Shown here piece after piece: positions 1-9,626 of a stretch of DNA of 12,865 nt (the first letter of the stretch is position 1; every line of letters begins with the position of its first letter). Made by a program: the position numbers and the translations under genes. This DNA is from an uncultured Clostridia bacterium (GTDB taxonomy: Bacteria; Bacillota; Clostridia; TANB77; CAG-508). The notes under the pieces were generated by a model, which saw only the letters and a program-made list of their open reading frames with translations, ran no database searches and was not told the origin of the DNA. The stretch covers positions 1-12,865 of the forward strand of contig CAKPDZ010000040.1 in NCBI GenBank assembly GCA_934149155.1. Direction: 5' to 3'.

Positions 1-804
1 ACCTGAATGATTTCCTGTTCTTTGTGTAACTTTAGTATTATCTGAACCTTCTAATATGTAATTTAATGTAGCATCATATTGGCATCCCCATATCATTGCA
101 CAATTTACACTTGTACTATTATAATATGGATTATTTGAATATCCACTACTTGACCTTAAATACATATCATACCAATTTGTAGTTGCCATTGGATTGGCTC
201 CTGAAACTGATTTTATTATATCGCCTGTCCTATCGCTATTTGTTGTTGCTCCTGAATTCCATCTACTTGTTTCATATCTTCCTACATAAAATCCACCATA
301 TTTATCTACACTTGCTACCATTTCTGTGAATTTTTTATTTATATATTGTCCTAAAGTAGCAGGTGAATTTATTGTAATTTCATCATCTTCTATTGAACTC
401 AATTTGCTATAATTATCAGCATCATATTGTGTTCCAGATGAATATTGCCAAGATAAATTCTTATCACTTCCTGTTACCAAACTTGGTTCTCTATAACTTG
501 TAGTTCCTACCCTATAAGCCAAACTGTCACTCATAATATATGATTTAGTTCCACTATAGCTATAAAGCAATCCTTCATAATATGTTGATGCATTTCCTTT
601 TGCATAGCCAGACTGAGTTCTAGCCATTGGTTTATATTTTGAACTATTATTAGATAATGCAACTGTAGTTACACCATCATAAATTGCATTTTTTACAGGT
701 ACCCAAACATATTGATTTCCTGCCTCATCTTCTATCACTAATCCGTTTTCTACTATACTATTTAATGAAGATGTACCATATCTAAATCCTGCTGGTATTA
801 CAGC
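1..804 (-). repeat. FGE/C-type-lectin-like domain, copy 3 of 3, cut by window edge (residues 2570 onward)
   Basis: Visible landmarks are VIPAGFRYG, QYVWVPVKN, YKPMARTQS, YYEGLLYSYSG, YREPSLVTG, GGFYVGRYETS and NCAMIWGCQYDATLNYIL. The expected VEWT and RGGS parts would lie beyond base 1. This copy carries two cysteines near the WGxQ core (NCAMIWGC) that copies 1 and 2 lack. Confidence 0.72.
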
Positions 805-3800
805 TTGTGGGTTTTCTTTACTTGGATAGTAACGATTTTCAGTTTGGATTTCAGAATAAGTTTCAAGTTCAGAAATTTCTGTTGTTTTAAAATTTGAAGA
901 ATTATTATTTCCATCTGTTATTCTTGTATAAACTATATCTCCAACTGATAGTCCTTTTACTATACAGCCATCTGTAAATGTTTGAACATTATTATTTACT
1001 TTTGCACCTTCTTGCCATCCATTATCTGTTGGTGTACTTCCCGATTTTACAATTTGATATTGTATACGATAATTGCTTGATTTATAGTCACTTGCCAATG
1101 TTAAATAAACTGTTCCATTTCCTGTTTTTCCATATGTTTTCTTTAATGTTGATGGGTCTTCTGTTACATTTAATATTTTAGTTTGAATAACACTTGAATA
1201 ATACGTACTTATTAATCCTGCATTATTTGTAACTTCTACTTTTATGTAATATGGTGTATTTTGATTTAATCCTGTAAACTGATATGTCCAACCATAATTT
1301 TCTACTGATTTTACAATATAACTATCTGAAAAATCTGAAGCAGAAAAATCTTTATAACTTATTGTATATTTATATTTTTTTATTCCAGATTCATTATCTG
1401 TTGCTTGTGTTTTTATAGTTATATTATTGGTTTCTGCTGTTATACTTTGGGTTGTTTCTGTAGAATCTATTATAGGTGCAATAGTATCTTCAGTATTATT
1501 AATATATAATGCTAATCTACTTCCATTACCATTTGTAGAATTATCACCTCCAGTATTTGTAGGATTTGTATAAATATAAGTTGCTGCTGGTGGTCTCCAT
1601 GAATTTATTCTAGCATTTGCACCATAAATACCATATTTATCTGTAGTTTTTAAGAATGAGCCTCCTCTATACTCTCTATAAGACGTACCATTTCCCTCTA
1701 ATGTCCATTCTACAACATTTGCAGATAAATCAAATATATTTTTAGCTAGGTCGTCTGAATATTGTCCAGATTTTGCTCTTGCCCCTGTTCTATTTCCTAC
1801 AACACTTGTAACAAAGTTTTTAGTACTCTCATCTTTTAACATCCAATTTAACATTGCATCCCATTGACTTCCCCATATCATACTACTTGTTACACTTTTA
1901 CTATTATGATATGGATTATATGAATTTATGTTGCTTTCTTGATAATAATATTCTTGATACCAAGACCCCTTATATAGCACTGCTTTATTTTTTTGTGATT
2001 GCACAACTGCTGATGCAGATGTACCTTCATTCACTGTACTTGTTTCATATCTTCCTACATAAAACCCTTTAAATTTGTCTACACTTTTTACCATATTAGT
2101 ATATTGTTCATTCATATATTGTCCAAATTCTGTATATGTTCCAAATCCTGTTGCATTAGTTATTTGTAAATTATTATAATATACTGTATCATATGTTACT
2201 CCATAAGCACTTCCATTATCAATATTCCAAGTATAATCACCTCTACCTGTTATAAAACTTGGCTCTCTTGTTGCACTAGTTCCAACAGTTGGTGAGCTAC
2301 TTTGTTTTGTTGATGTTGTTCCACTAAAATCATATAAAATACCTTCATAATATTTCGTATTTGCTGATTGCTTTCTTGCCATAGCTTTTTCTGTTGATGT
2401 TTTACTCGTTGTCGTTTCTACTGCTACTGGCACAGGAACCCAAACAAATTCATTCTCATTTTCGTCTTGAACAACAAGTCCTTCATTTACTTTACTTGTT
2501 GAATCACCTGTTCCAACTTTAAATCCAGCGGGTACTATTGCTGTATTTCCTTCACTATCTGTATAAGTTACTGTTTTATCTTTTGAAGAATTTCCATTAC
2601 TATCTGTATAATATTCAAAACCTTCTAATCCACTAACTTTAAATTCAAAATAATCAGTAGATCTATTTATACCATCAAACAAACATGCATAAATTATCTG
2701 CCCATTTGATAATCCATTTACCGTTTCTCCTGTTGTCCATTTATCTGTTATTGGAGAATTACTTGAAGCTACTTGATATTGTATATAATATCCTTGTTCT
2801 GAATATGTAGCATCTTTTTGTTCTAATAAAACTGTACCTTCTCCACTTTGACCATATTTATTTTTTAAAGATATATTATCTTTTGCAACATTTCCTAACT
2901 CTTTAGTTGTTATGATTGTTGTAGCTCCTTCTCCTTCGTTTCCAGCTCCGTCTGTTGCAGTTATTTTTATACTATATGTTGTATTTTGTTTTAATTTAGT
3001 ATATGTATAATTTCCTGCTGAACTTTCTGACATTTTTGTCCATGTAGTTGAATCAGAAGGATCTGAACTTTCTTTTATATAATATGTATATTTACTTACA
3101 CCAGTCTCTTTGTCTTGTGCAGTTGCTTTTACAGTAATTGTATTTGTTGTAGAACTTGTACTTATAATTGATGCAATTGGTCCGGTTGTATCACTTGTAC
3201 TTCTTATATATAATTGTAATCTTGAGCCAAATATCGGTCCTGAATCTGTTGCTGTTACAGTTGTTCTTGTCGCTGGAGTTCCTTTTTTAGTTTTATCATA
3301 TCCTCCACCACGATACACTCTAGCTCTTGTTCCTTCCGCTTCTTGTGTCCATTCATTTGCATTTGAACCTAAATCATATATATTATTTATAATATCTGCA
3401 TTATCTTGTGCAGTATTACTTAATACATTTTTCTGTGAACCTACTTGCGTAGTAACTTTTTTTGCATCTAAACCTGTTAATAGATAATTTAGAACAGCAT
3501 CATATTGACTTCCCCATATCATACTTGAAACTACACTCTTACTTGATGAATATGGATTACTTGCATATTTTCTACTATCTTGATACAAATACATATTGTA
3601 CCAATTGTATCCTGAAAATACTGTTCCATTTTTCTTAGAACCAATAATTACATTTTCACTTGAATCTTTTGTTTGTGTAGTTTCATATCTACTTACATAA
3701 AATCCACCAAAAGAATCTACTGAAAGTATCATGTTATTGTAATTATTTGCAATATATTCTCCAAATTCTGATGCAGAACTAAATCCTAAGATTGTCTTAT

Positions 3801-6800
3801 AATATTTACTATCTGCATCATTTACAATTCCTGCAACATTATCTATATTCCAAGTATATTCTCCAGAATTTCCTGTTACTAAACTTGGTTCACGATATGA
3901 TGAATTTCCTACACCAGTATTACTTGTTCTTCTAAATGATAATGTTCCATTAAAATCATATACAAGACCTTCATAATATCCTTTGTTTGAACTTTGGGCT
4001 ATCGCCATTGGTTTATAATTATTATTTTGTGCTGTTGTTGTATTTGTTGGAATTGAAGTATTTCCATCATGTATTGCATCATTTACTGGAATCCAAACAT
4101 ATTCATTATTGTCTCCATCTTTTAGTACAGTTCCTTGACTTTGTAAATTTTCTCCTGTTGTTCCAGAAACTTTAAATCCTTGTGGTAAACTTATTGTATA
4201 ACCAGCATTTATACTTTCTTTTTGTGCTGTATCTCCATATCCATTTTCTCCCTGAACTCTGGCTTGTAATGTACTACTATTGTCAATATATGTTCTATTT
4301 CCTGTATATGTTGTATCTACATTTGCTTGTTCAGATGTTATAATTGTTGCTGTATTTTGACATCTCGTTACATTTCCTTTATCATCTGTTACTAATACTT
4401 TAATTTTATATACTTGATTTGCAGTTAATCCCATTATAGTTGCTTTATCATCATAATATGTATTTGTTGTAATTAGTTTATAGCTTGTATCATTTATTGT
4501 TTTATAGTAATAATTATATAAAGCTCCTTCAGCATTTGTATTTATTTGTACTTCAATTTTGTTACTTGTTGCAGATACACCCAAAATCTCATAATTTGAT
4601 CTTGTAATTTTCGCAAATTCTGTTTCTGTATATTCTTTTACTGCTGAATTATTTATTGTTATTGATGCATAACCTGTTGTTGAATTTATTCCATCTGTTA
4701 GTCTTGCATAAACCACATTTCCATCTTCTAGATTTCCGATATTAATTGCTTTTTCTGTTGCTTTTGTCCATTTACTGCTATCTGAAGTATCTGGATTTTG
4801 AGTGCTATCTGTTTTTATTTGATATTCTATATCATAATCTGTACTCTTATTATTTGCTGTTATTCTTGCAATAGAACTTCTCCAAATGGTATTACTAAAT
4901 TCTATTTGACCTGTAGTATATAAAAATTCATTTGTTGTAATTTCAATCTCTTTTTCTGTGCTGTTTCCTAATTTATCTTGTGTTTCTACTTTTAAATAAT
5001 ATTTTTTATTTGAAAGTAATTTTTCAAATTTACAGGTATTTTCTGTTGTTTCTTTATAAGTAGTATAATTACTGTCTCCTTCTTTTCTATAACTATATTT
5101 ATATTTTATTTCATCTGGCATTCCTATTCCATCATCTGTTGCAGTCACACTTACTGTTACAAAATTTATGTCTTTAGCTTGCTCCTGTATTTCTACTTGT
5201 GGTCCATTTTTATCTCTTTTTGTAATATCTATTGTTTTTGTTTCTACATTTCCTGCTATATCTCTTACTTTTATTATTATTCCTGTTGTATTTTGAGTAT
5301 ATGTTTTGGTTGGTTCTGTTTGCCATGTTGTTCCACCGTCAAAACTATATGCTTCTTCTGGTAATCCGCTTTCTGTATCTGTTGCTGTAATTGATATTGT
5401 TACATCTTCTTTTGTCCATTCTGTTGGATTACCTGATATTTCTAATGTTGGTGCTGTTACATCTTTTATTTGTTTTTGTAATGTTGCACTATTATTTGTT
5501 CCATCTGTTAATCTTGCATAAATCACATAATTATTTAATAAATCTGAACATGTTACCTCTTTGCTGTCTGATGAGTCTACTGTTGTCCATCCATCAGCTT
5601 TTGGTGATTCTGTTAAGTTTGTTACAATTTGATATTGTAATTTATATTCAGAATTATTAGTAATTTTTAAACTTGCTTTTTTATCTGACCATGTTGGATC
5701 TGATATTGTAAAGTCTGTTGCAATACTTCCTGTTTCAACTGTTACAATCTTACTTGTTGTATTTCCTAATTTATCTGCAACTTCTACTTTTATATAATAT
5801 GTAATTCCTTGTGTTAAACCTGTATATACTTTACTTGATGTTTTATTTGCTGTTGTATCTGTTGCTTCTTCTGCAGATGCAAGTCCAGCTTCACTTGTTG
5901 CTATATAATAATGGTATGTTATCAGGTCTTCTAATCCAACACCAGAGTCTGTTGTATTATTTACATTTACTGTTATTGTACTAGATGTTGATTTTGTATT
6001 AATTTCAAATTCTGGTCCCGTTTTATCTATATTAGTAATATTTATTGTGTCATATGTTGCTATATTTCCTGCTATATCTTTTACTTTTATAACAATTCCA
6101 GATGTATTTTCTGTGTATGTTTTATTTGTTTCTGCTTGCCAAGTTGCTCCTCCATCAAAGCTATATGCATCTGCTGGCAATCCACTTTCTGTATCTGTTG
6201 CAGTTATTGTTAATTTTACTGCTCCTTTTGTCCAATCAGATGGTTCTTGTGCCACATTTATTGTTGGAGCTGTTGTATCTTGAATTTGAATACTTGCATA
6301 TTTTGTATAGTTTGTTCCATCATATAATCTTGCAATAATTGTGTAATTATTTTTCAAATTATTTACTGTTATTGTTTTTTCTGCAGTTGTTATCCAATCA
6401 TCTTCTTGTATGTCTTGCCCTTCTTGAAGTATCTGATATTGCATTTGATTTTCTGTATTATTTTTTACTTCTACACTTGCTGTTTTTTCTGCCCAGCTTG
6501 CTTTAGAAAATGTAATATCTCCTGTAATTAAATCAAATTTGCTTGTTGTTGCAACAAGGTTTCCTTCTCCTTGATTACCTATCAAGTCTTTTGTTTTTAC
6601 AATAATCTCATAATTTTTATTTGCAATTAAATTTGTAAATTTATATGTATTTGAAGTTTGATTTTCTGCATTCTCTTTATATGTTGATGCTCCTTCTTCT
6701 TTTATATAATAATCATATTGTACATTTTCGGGCATTCCAGCTCCTGAATCTGAAGCTTCTACTTTTATAGAAATTGAATTAGTTTTTGTTTCTGTTTTTG

Positions 6801-8511
6801 TAATTGTAATATCTGGTCCTGTTTTGTCTTCAATTTTTAGTGTATCTTCTAATCCATAATTTCTACCATCTGTTAATGCTATATAAATTGTATCTCCATT
6901 AGTTACTGTTATTTCTCCATTATATTCTTTCCAGTTTGTTTTATCATCTTTATTTGTTCCATATTTTATAGTAAATCCTGTTTCTGTTGCCAATACTATT
7001 TGGGCTTGTGCTGTGTCTGGTGTAGTTGTAGCATTCCAAGTTATTACTCTTGCTATATTTTCTTTTGCTGATGGCACCATTAAAGTTTTTACTACTATTA
7101 TTGTACTTCCTTTATTTCCTGCAACATCTTCTCTTTCAACTTTTATGTAGTAAGTTGTGTTTGCATCTAAATTTTCGAATGTATATGTTCCTGTTGTGTT
7201 TGTAGATTTTACTGTGGCATTTGCTATTGCATCTAATGATTGTGCTATATAATATTTATAAGGCTTGTCTGTTGTTAGACCACTTTCATCATCAATTGAA
7301 TTTGCCTGTATTGATATTTCTCTTGTTGTAGTATTTGTAGCATTTGCTGTAATTGTTGGAGTTATTCCATCTGATATAATACAACTTGCATATTGTGTAT
7401 AATTTGTTCCATCATATAATCTTGCTATTATTTTATTAGCAAATTTCAAGTCATTTAATGTTATGGTTTTAGGGTTTACAGTTACCCAACCTGTAAAATC
7501 AGTTTCATCTATGTCATCATTTACATCTACTATTTTATATTGCATACTATATGTTGAGCCATTTGTAATAGTTACACTTGCTTTATTTGATTTCCATATA
7601 GGACTTGAAAATGTTATTATTCCTTTAGTATATTCCATTGTGTCTTCATCTATAATTACATCTGTTCCATATTTTATTTTGTCCTGAACTTTTTTAATAA
7701 ATGTTATTTCATATGTATTCCCTTTTTCAAGTTTTGCTTTTGGTATTGTAAATGAATTCATTGTTGTTTGTGATACTGGATATACATCATCTAATAAATA
7801 ATTTGATTTATCTAATTCTAATTTTGTATTATCGTATTTTATATTTAAATCTTTTTCTGGATTATTAACTTTTATATTTAATTTTATATATTCTCCATTA
7901 TCTGATTCAATTATATTTCCTATATAGTTTGATACTGTATGTACTGTTAATTTTATATTGCTTGTTATTTCTTTTGTATATGGTTCTGTTGAACTTATTT
8001 CTAATTTTACATTTATTATTTTGCCTTCTTCTAATTCAGTATTTTTAGGCGAAATACTTATACTATAATTATTAGTTGTTAATATTTGCTCTGCTGTTGT
8101 ATCTGCTTTTAATGTTAATCCTGATACCATAAAAGTTGTATTTTCAGTATCAGATTCTTCTGTTGTTGTAATAGTAGCTCCTTTTTCATCTTTTAATTCT
8201 ACATTTACCATTTGTGCATCTTCATTTGTTATTTGTGCTTTTATATCATATTTAATGTCTTGTTCTGTAATCTGCATGTTGTCTAAATAGTTTTTCACAT
8301 TAAATTCTATATTTTGTGCGTCTTTTCCATTCCATTCATTTAATTGATATTCTTGTTGTGTTAAACTACTATTAAAATAAAAAGCATCAGATTCTAAAAT
8401 ATGTGTATCTTTTCGTTCTATTGCATATTTTGAAAATGTAATAGAAATAATTGTTGATAGTATGATAATTGCTAGTAAAAAAATTATTATTAATACTTTA
8501 TTTTTTTTCAT
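1..8511 (-). CDS. Giant SipW-type secreted surface protein with Fn3, Ig-like and FGE/lectin-like domains (3' end outside window)
   Basis: The frame is open from the ATG at 8511 to base 1, giving at least 2837 residues; the stop lies outside the window. AAAGGAAG lies 5 nt before the ATG. Residues 1-22 are a basic and hydrophobic signal anchor followed by SKYAIERK, like the signal peptides cut by SipW peptidases. Residues about 38-290 resemble TasA/camelysin beta-sandwich proteins (FYFNSSL, then EWNGKDAQNIEF). After that, fibronectin-III-like domains (about 383-473, 562-656, 830-928, 1101-1194, 1298-1392, 1771-1870, 2341-2441) and two Ig-like domains (744-829, 1018-1103) alternate with a ~85-residue module ending in (A/T)R(L/I)TDG or ARLYDG. 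Three FGE/C-type-lectin-like domains lie at 1438-1769, 1991-2337 and 2570 onward. It is the last visible gene of the cluster, 23 nt after its neighbour. I infer an extracellular adhesin or matrix fibre. The ligand is unknown, and any C-terminal anchor is outside the window. Confidence 0.88.
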   Translation of the reverse strand, partial: MKKNKVLIIIFLLAIIILSTIISITFSKYAIERKDTHILESDAFYFNSSLTQQEYQLNEWNGKDAQNIEFNVKNYLDNMQITEQDIKYDIKAQITNEDAQMVNVELKDEKGATITTTEESDTENTTFMVSGLTLKADTTAEQILTTNNYSISISPKNTELEEGKIINVKLEISSTEPYTKEITSNIKLTVHTVSNYIGNIIESDNGEYIKLNIKVNNPEKDLNIKYDNTKLELDKSNYLLDDVYPVSQTTMNSFTIPKAKLEKGNTYEITFIKKVQDKIKYGTDVIIDEDTMEYTKGIITFSSPIWKSNKASVTITNGSTYSMQYKIVDVNDDIDETDFTGWVTVNPKTITLNDLKFANKIIARLYDGTNYTQYASCIISDGITPTITANATNTTTREISIQANSIDDESGLTTDKPYKYYIAQSLDAIANATVKSTNTTGTYTFENLDANTTYYIKVEREDVAGNKGSTIIVVKTLMVPSAKENIARVITWNATTTPDTAQAQIVLATETGFTIKYGTNKDDKTNWKEYNGEITVTNGDTIYIALTDGRNYGLEDTLKIEDKTGPDITITKTETKTNSISIKVEASDSGAGMPENVQYDYYIKEEGASTYKENAENQTSNTYKFTNLIANKNYEIIVKTKDLIGNQGEGNLVATTSKFDLITGDITFSKASWAEKTASVEVKNNTENQMQYQILQEGQDIQEDDWITTAEKTITVNNLKNNYTIIARLYDGTNYTKYASIQIQDTTAPTINVAQEPSDWTKGAVKLTITATDTESGLPADAYSFDGGATWQAETNKTYTENTSGIVIKVKDIAGNIATYDTINITNIDKTGPEFEINTKSTSSTITVNVNNTTDSGVGLEDLITYHYYIATSEAGLASAEEATDTTANKTSSKVYTGLTQGITYYIKVEVADKLGNTTSKIVTVETGSIATDFTISDPTWSDKKASLKITNNSEYKLQYQIVTNLTESPKADGWTTVDSSDSKEVTCSDLLNNYVIYARLTDGTNNSATLQKQIKDVTAPTLEISGNPTEWTKEDVTISITATDTESGLPEEAYSFDGGTTWQTEPTKTYTQNTTGIIIKVRDIAGNVETKTIDITKRDKNGPQVEIQEQAKDINFVTVSVTATDDGIGMPDEIKYKYSYRKEGDSNYTTYKETTENTCKFEKLLSNKKYYLKVETQDKLGNSTEKEIEITTNEFLYTTGQIEFSNTIWRSSIARITANNKSTDYDIEYQIKTDSTQNPDTSDSSKWTKATEKAINIGNLEDGNVVYARLTDGINSTTGYASITINNSAVKEYTETEFAKITRSNYEILGVSATSNKIEVQINTNAEGALYNYYYKTINDTSYKLITTNTYYDDKATIMGLTANQVYKIKVLVTDDKGNVTRCQNTATIITSEQANVDTTYTGNRTYIDNSSTLQARVQGENGYGDTAQKESINAGYTISLPQGFKVSGTTGENLQSQGTVLKDGDNNEYVWIPVNDAIHDGNTSIPTNTTTAQNNNYKPMAIAQSSNKGYYEGLVYDFNGTLSFRRTSNTGVGNSSYREPSLVTGNSGEYTWNIDNVAGIVNDADSKYYKTILGFSSASEFGEYIANNYNNMILSVDSFGGFYVSRYETTQTKDSSENVIIGSKKNGTVFSGYNWYNMYLYQDSRKYASNPYSSSKSVVSSMIWGSQYDAVLNYLLTGLDAKKVTTQVGSQKNVLSNTAQDNADIINNIYDLGSNANEWTQEAEGTRARVYRGGGYDKTKKGTPATRTTVTATDSGPIFGSRLQLYIRSTSDTTGPIASIISTSSTTNTITVKATAQDKETGVSKYTYYIKESSDPSDSTTWTKMSESSAGNYTYTKLKQNTTYSIKITATDGAGNEGEGATTIITTKELGNVAKDNISLKNKYGQSGEGTVLLEQKDATYSEQGYYIQYQVASSNSPITDKWTTGETVNGLSNGQIIYACLFDGINRSTDYFEFKVSGLEGFEYYTDSNGNSSKDKTVTYTDSEGNTAIVPAGFKVGTGDSTSKVNEGLVVQDENENEFVWVPVPVAVETTTSKTSTEKAMARKQSANTKYYEGILYDFSGTTSTKQSSSPTVGTSATREPSFITGRGDYTWNIDNGSAYGVTYDTVYYNNLQITNATGFGTYTEFGQYMNEQYTNMVKSVDKFKGFYVGRYETSTVNEGTSASAVVQSQKNKAVLYKGSWYQEYYYQESNINSYNPYHNSKSVTSSMIWGSQWDAMLNWMLKDESTKNFVTSVVGNRTGARAKSGQYSDDLAKNIFDLSANVVEWTLEGNGTSYREYRGGSFLKTTDKYGIYGANARINSWRPPAATYIYTNPTNTGGDNSTNGNGSRLALYINNTEDTIAPIIDSTETTQSITAETNNITIKTQATDNESGIKKYKYTISYKDFSASDFSDSYIVKSVENYGWTYQFTGLNQNTPYYIKVEVTNNAGLISTYYSSVIQTKILNVTEDPSTLKKTYGKTGNGTVYLTLASDYKSSNYRIQYQIVKSGSTPTDNGWQEGAKVNNNVQTFTDGCIVKGLSVGDIVYTRITDGNNNSSNFKTTEISELETYSEIQTENRYYPSKENPQAVIPAGFRYGTSSLNSIVENGLVIEDEAGNQYVWVPVKNAIYDGVTTVALSNNSSKYKPMARTQSGYAKGNASTYYEGLLYSYSGTKSYIMSDSLAYRVGTTSYREPSLVTGSDKNLSWQYSSGTQYDADNYSKLSSIEDDEITINSPATLGQYINKKFTEMVASVDKYGGFYVGRYETSRWNSGATTNSDRTGDIIKSVSGANPMATTNWYDMYLRSSSGYSNNPYYNSTSVNCAMIWGCQYDATLNYILEGSDNTKVTQRTGNHSG
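1501..2541 (-). repeat. FGE/C-type-lectin-like domain, copy 2 of 3 (residues 1991-2337)
   Basis: The landmarks match copy 1: VPAGFKVG, EFVWVPVPV, KAMARKQS, YYEGILYDFSG, REPSFITG, KGFYVGRYETS, SSMIWGSQWDAMLNWML, IFDLSANVVEWT, YRGGSF and GSRLALYI. The VEWT...RGGSF signature is the best preserved of the three copies. A 22-nt stretch at 1863-1884 is identical to 3504-3525 in copy 1, within otherwise diverged DNA. Confidence 0.78.
3205..4200 (-). repeat. FGE/C-type-lectin-like domain, copy 1 of 3 (residues 1438-1769)
   Basis: This protein-level repeat lies inside the giant surface protein. Landmarks in order are PQGFKVSG, EYVWIPV, YKPMAIAQ, GYYEGLVYDF, YREPSLVTG, FGGFYVSRYET, SSMIWGSQYDAVLNYLL, IYDLGSNANEWT, YRGGGY and GSRLQLYI. 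This order is that of the formylglycine-generating-enzyme/sulfatase-modifying-factor fold. I see no cysteine in this copy that could act as an FGE catalytic pair, so a binding role is more likely than catalysis. Confidence 0.75.
5203..5460 (-). repeat. Ig-like domain, second copy (residues 1018-1103)
   Basis: The domain begins TAPTLEISG, continues with TEWTKEDVTISITATDTESG and AYSFDGGTTWQ, and ends IIIKVRDIAGN. It is a near duplicate of the domain encoded at 6025-6282, and DNA similarity is obvious through the SFDGG(A/T)TWQ region. A fibronectin-III-like domain follows it, as it does the first copy, so a two-domain block was probably duplicated. Confidence 0.7.
6025..6282 (-). repeat. Ig-like domain, first copy (residues 744-829)
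   Basis: The motifs are TAPTINVAQEPSDWTKG, TITATDTESGLPADAYSF, FDGGATWQ and VIKVKDIAGN. Bacterial Ig-like repeats of this kind (DxxxPTxxxSx..W..GxVxxTxxATD..SG, SxDGGxTWQ) are common in clostridial surface proteins. It is paired with the copy at 5203-5460. Confidence 0.7.
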
Positions 8512-8534
8512 CTTTACTTCCTTTCTTGCATCTT

Positions 8535-9029
8535 CTAATCAATTTGCGAACTATTTAACACAATTTGTACATAATCGATAACCTTTGCATATTGATAATT
8601 TCTATTTTCTTGATTCCATTTTATTTTTAATTTATATTCTTGTTCTTCATCATTTAAATTTAGTTTAATTGATTGTGTTTTATTATTAGTTAATAAATTT
8701 ACATCTTCTGTATTTCCATTTTTATATAATTCAAATTCTAGAGGTAAATTATTTGTGTTTTTTATTTCTAATGTATATTCCATTGAAACTTCTGAAGTTT
8801 TATTTTCATCCTTATTACTAACCTTAAAAACATATTCCTTTTCTTTATCATTTGGGTTCATTTTTATATCTAATACATTTTCTGTTAAGTTTATAATTGG
8901 TACTGCAACTTGTGACGAATCTATTCCTGACACAGCATTCTTGAATTTAGCTACTGACAAAGATACTAGTACAACTGCAGTAATAATACATAATAAAAAC
9001 AAAATATTTATTGGTTTTATTTTTTGCAT
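8535..9029 (-). CDS. Small camelysin/TasA-like secreted protein, probable SipW substrate
   Basis: The product has 164 residues. An N-terminal hydrophobic segment at about 8-27 is followed by LSVAKFKNAVSG, the same kind of processing region seen in the TasA-like protein and the giant protein of this cluster. The rest (VLDIKMNPNDKEKEYVFKVSN, then EYTLEIKNTNNLPLEFELY and KIKWNQE) is a beta-rich, cysteine-free sequence like a TasA/camelysin beta sandwich. GGAGGAG lies before the ATG, inside the end of the upstream peptidase gene, and the two genes overlap by 13 nt, so translational coupling is likely. It ends 23 nt before the giant gene. I infer a minor matrix or anchoring subunit exported with the giant protein; family membership is judged by eye. 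Confidence 0.75.
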   Translation of the reverse strand: MQKIKPINILFLLCIITAVVLVSLSVAKFKNAVSGIDSSQVAVPIINLTENVLDIKMNPNDKEKEYVFKVSNKDENKTSEVSMEYTLEIKNTNNLPLEFELYKNGNTEDVNLLTNNKTQSIKLNLNDEEQEYKLKIKWNQENRNYQYAKVIDYVQIVLNSSQID

Positions 9030-9622
9030 TTGTTCTCCTCCATCTTTTCATATTGTTCTCTAACCTTTTTTCTTTTTTTTCTTCTTTTTTCCCTTAGTCC
9101 ACTATAAGAAATATATACATATAGTAATAATACAATTATTATAAGAATTATTTTATTTTGCAAAAAAAGTGATATATTACCTAACTTAGGAATTTTAAAA
9201 ATCACTTTTCCCTCTATTACAGAATCTGTTATTGTTCCACTATCTTCTATATTATTGTTGTCTCCTTTTGTTTGATATGTATTGTTTCCATTTTCATTTA
9301 TAATTTTGTTTATTCTATGTGTTATTACACTTTCTCCTTGTCTAAATGAAATAATGTCTCCATCTTGCAAATTTTTTTCTTTTTTTACTATAACAATATC
9401 TCCTATTTTTAGTTCTGGTTCCATACTTCCAGATATAATAACATAAGATTTTATTCCTGCTAATCCAGGAGTTTCTTTAGGTTTTATAGCTGACTGCATT
9501 ATTAATGCTATATTGCAAATTAATATTGGAATTAAGATAATATATACTATTGTTCTAATCTTTTTACTTCTTTTTTTCTGTTTTTTCTGCCTTTCTTCTA
9601 TTTCTTCTATTGTATATATCAA
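9017..9622 (-). CDS. sipW: SipW-type signal peptidase I (second copy)
   Basis: This is a membrane serine peptidase of the ER/SipW type, which cuts signal peptides of TasA-like exported proteins. Counting from the TTG start it has 201 residues. A cytoplasmic basic N-terminus (RQKKQKKRSKK) precedes a first membrane segment at about 25-45. The catalytic motifs follow: SGSMEP (Ser66), VITHRI (His102) and TKGDNNN (Asp121), spaced as in B. subtilis SipW. A second membrane segment lies at about 157-174, and the tail is lysine- and arginine-rich. A GTG at 9631 lengthens the frame by three codons, but AGGAAGTGAG overlaps that GTG and sits 4 nt before the TTG at 9622, so I prefer TTG. The last 13 nt overlap the next gene. 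Its likely substrates are the 164-residue protein and the giant protein downstream. Confidence 0.87.
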   Translation of the reverse strand: MIYTIEEIEERQKKQKKRSKKIRTIVYIILIPILICNIALIMQSAIKPKETPGLAGIKSYVIISGSMEPELKIGDIVIVKKEKNLQDGDIISFRQGESVITHRINKIINENGNNTYQTKGDNNNIEDSGTITDSVIEGKVIFKIPKLGNISLFLQNKIILIIIVLLLYVYISYSGLREKRRKKRKKVREQYEKMEENKCKK

Positions 9623-9626
9623 ATTT

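Noticed and set aside
1..4200. Diversity-generating retroelement target
   Set aside because: The domain fold is compatible, but the window has no reverse transcriptase, template repeat or accessory gene, and the gene's 3' end is not visible.
1..8511. Several plus-strand open frames of 60-125 codons
   Set aside because: They lie opposite the giant gene, lack ribosome binding sites and are leucine- and tyrosine-rich in the way expected from the complement of an AT-rich gene.
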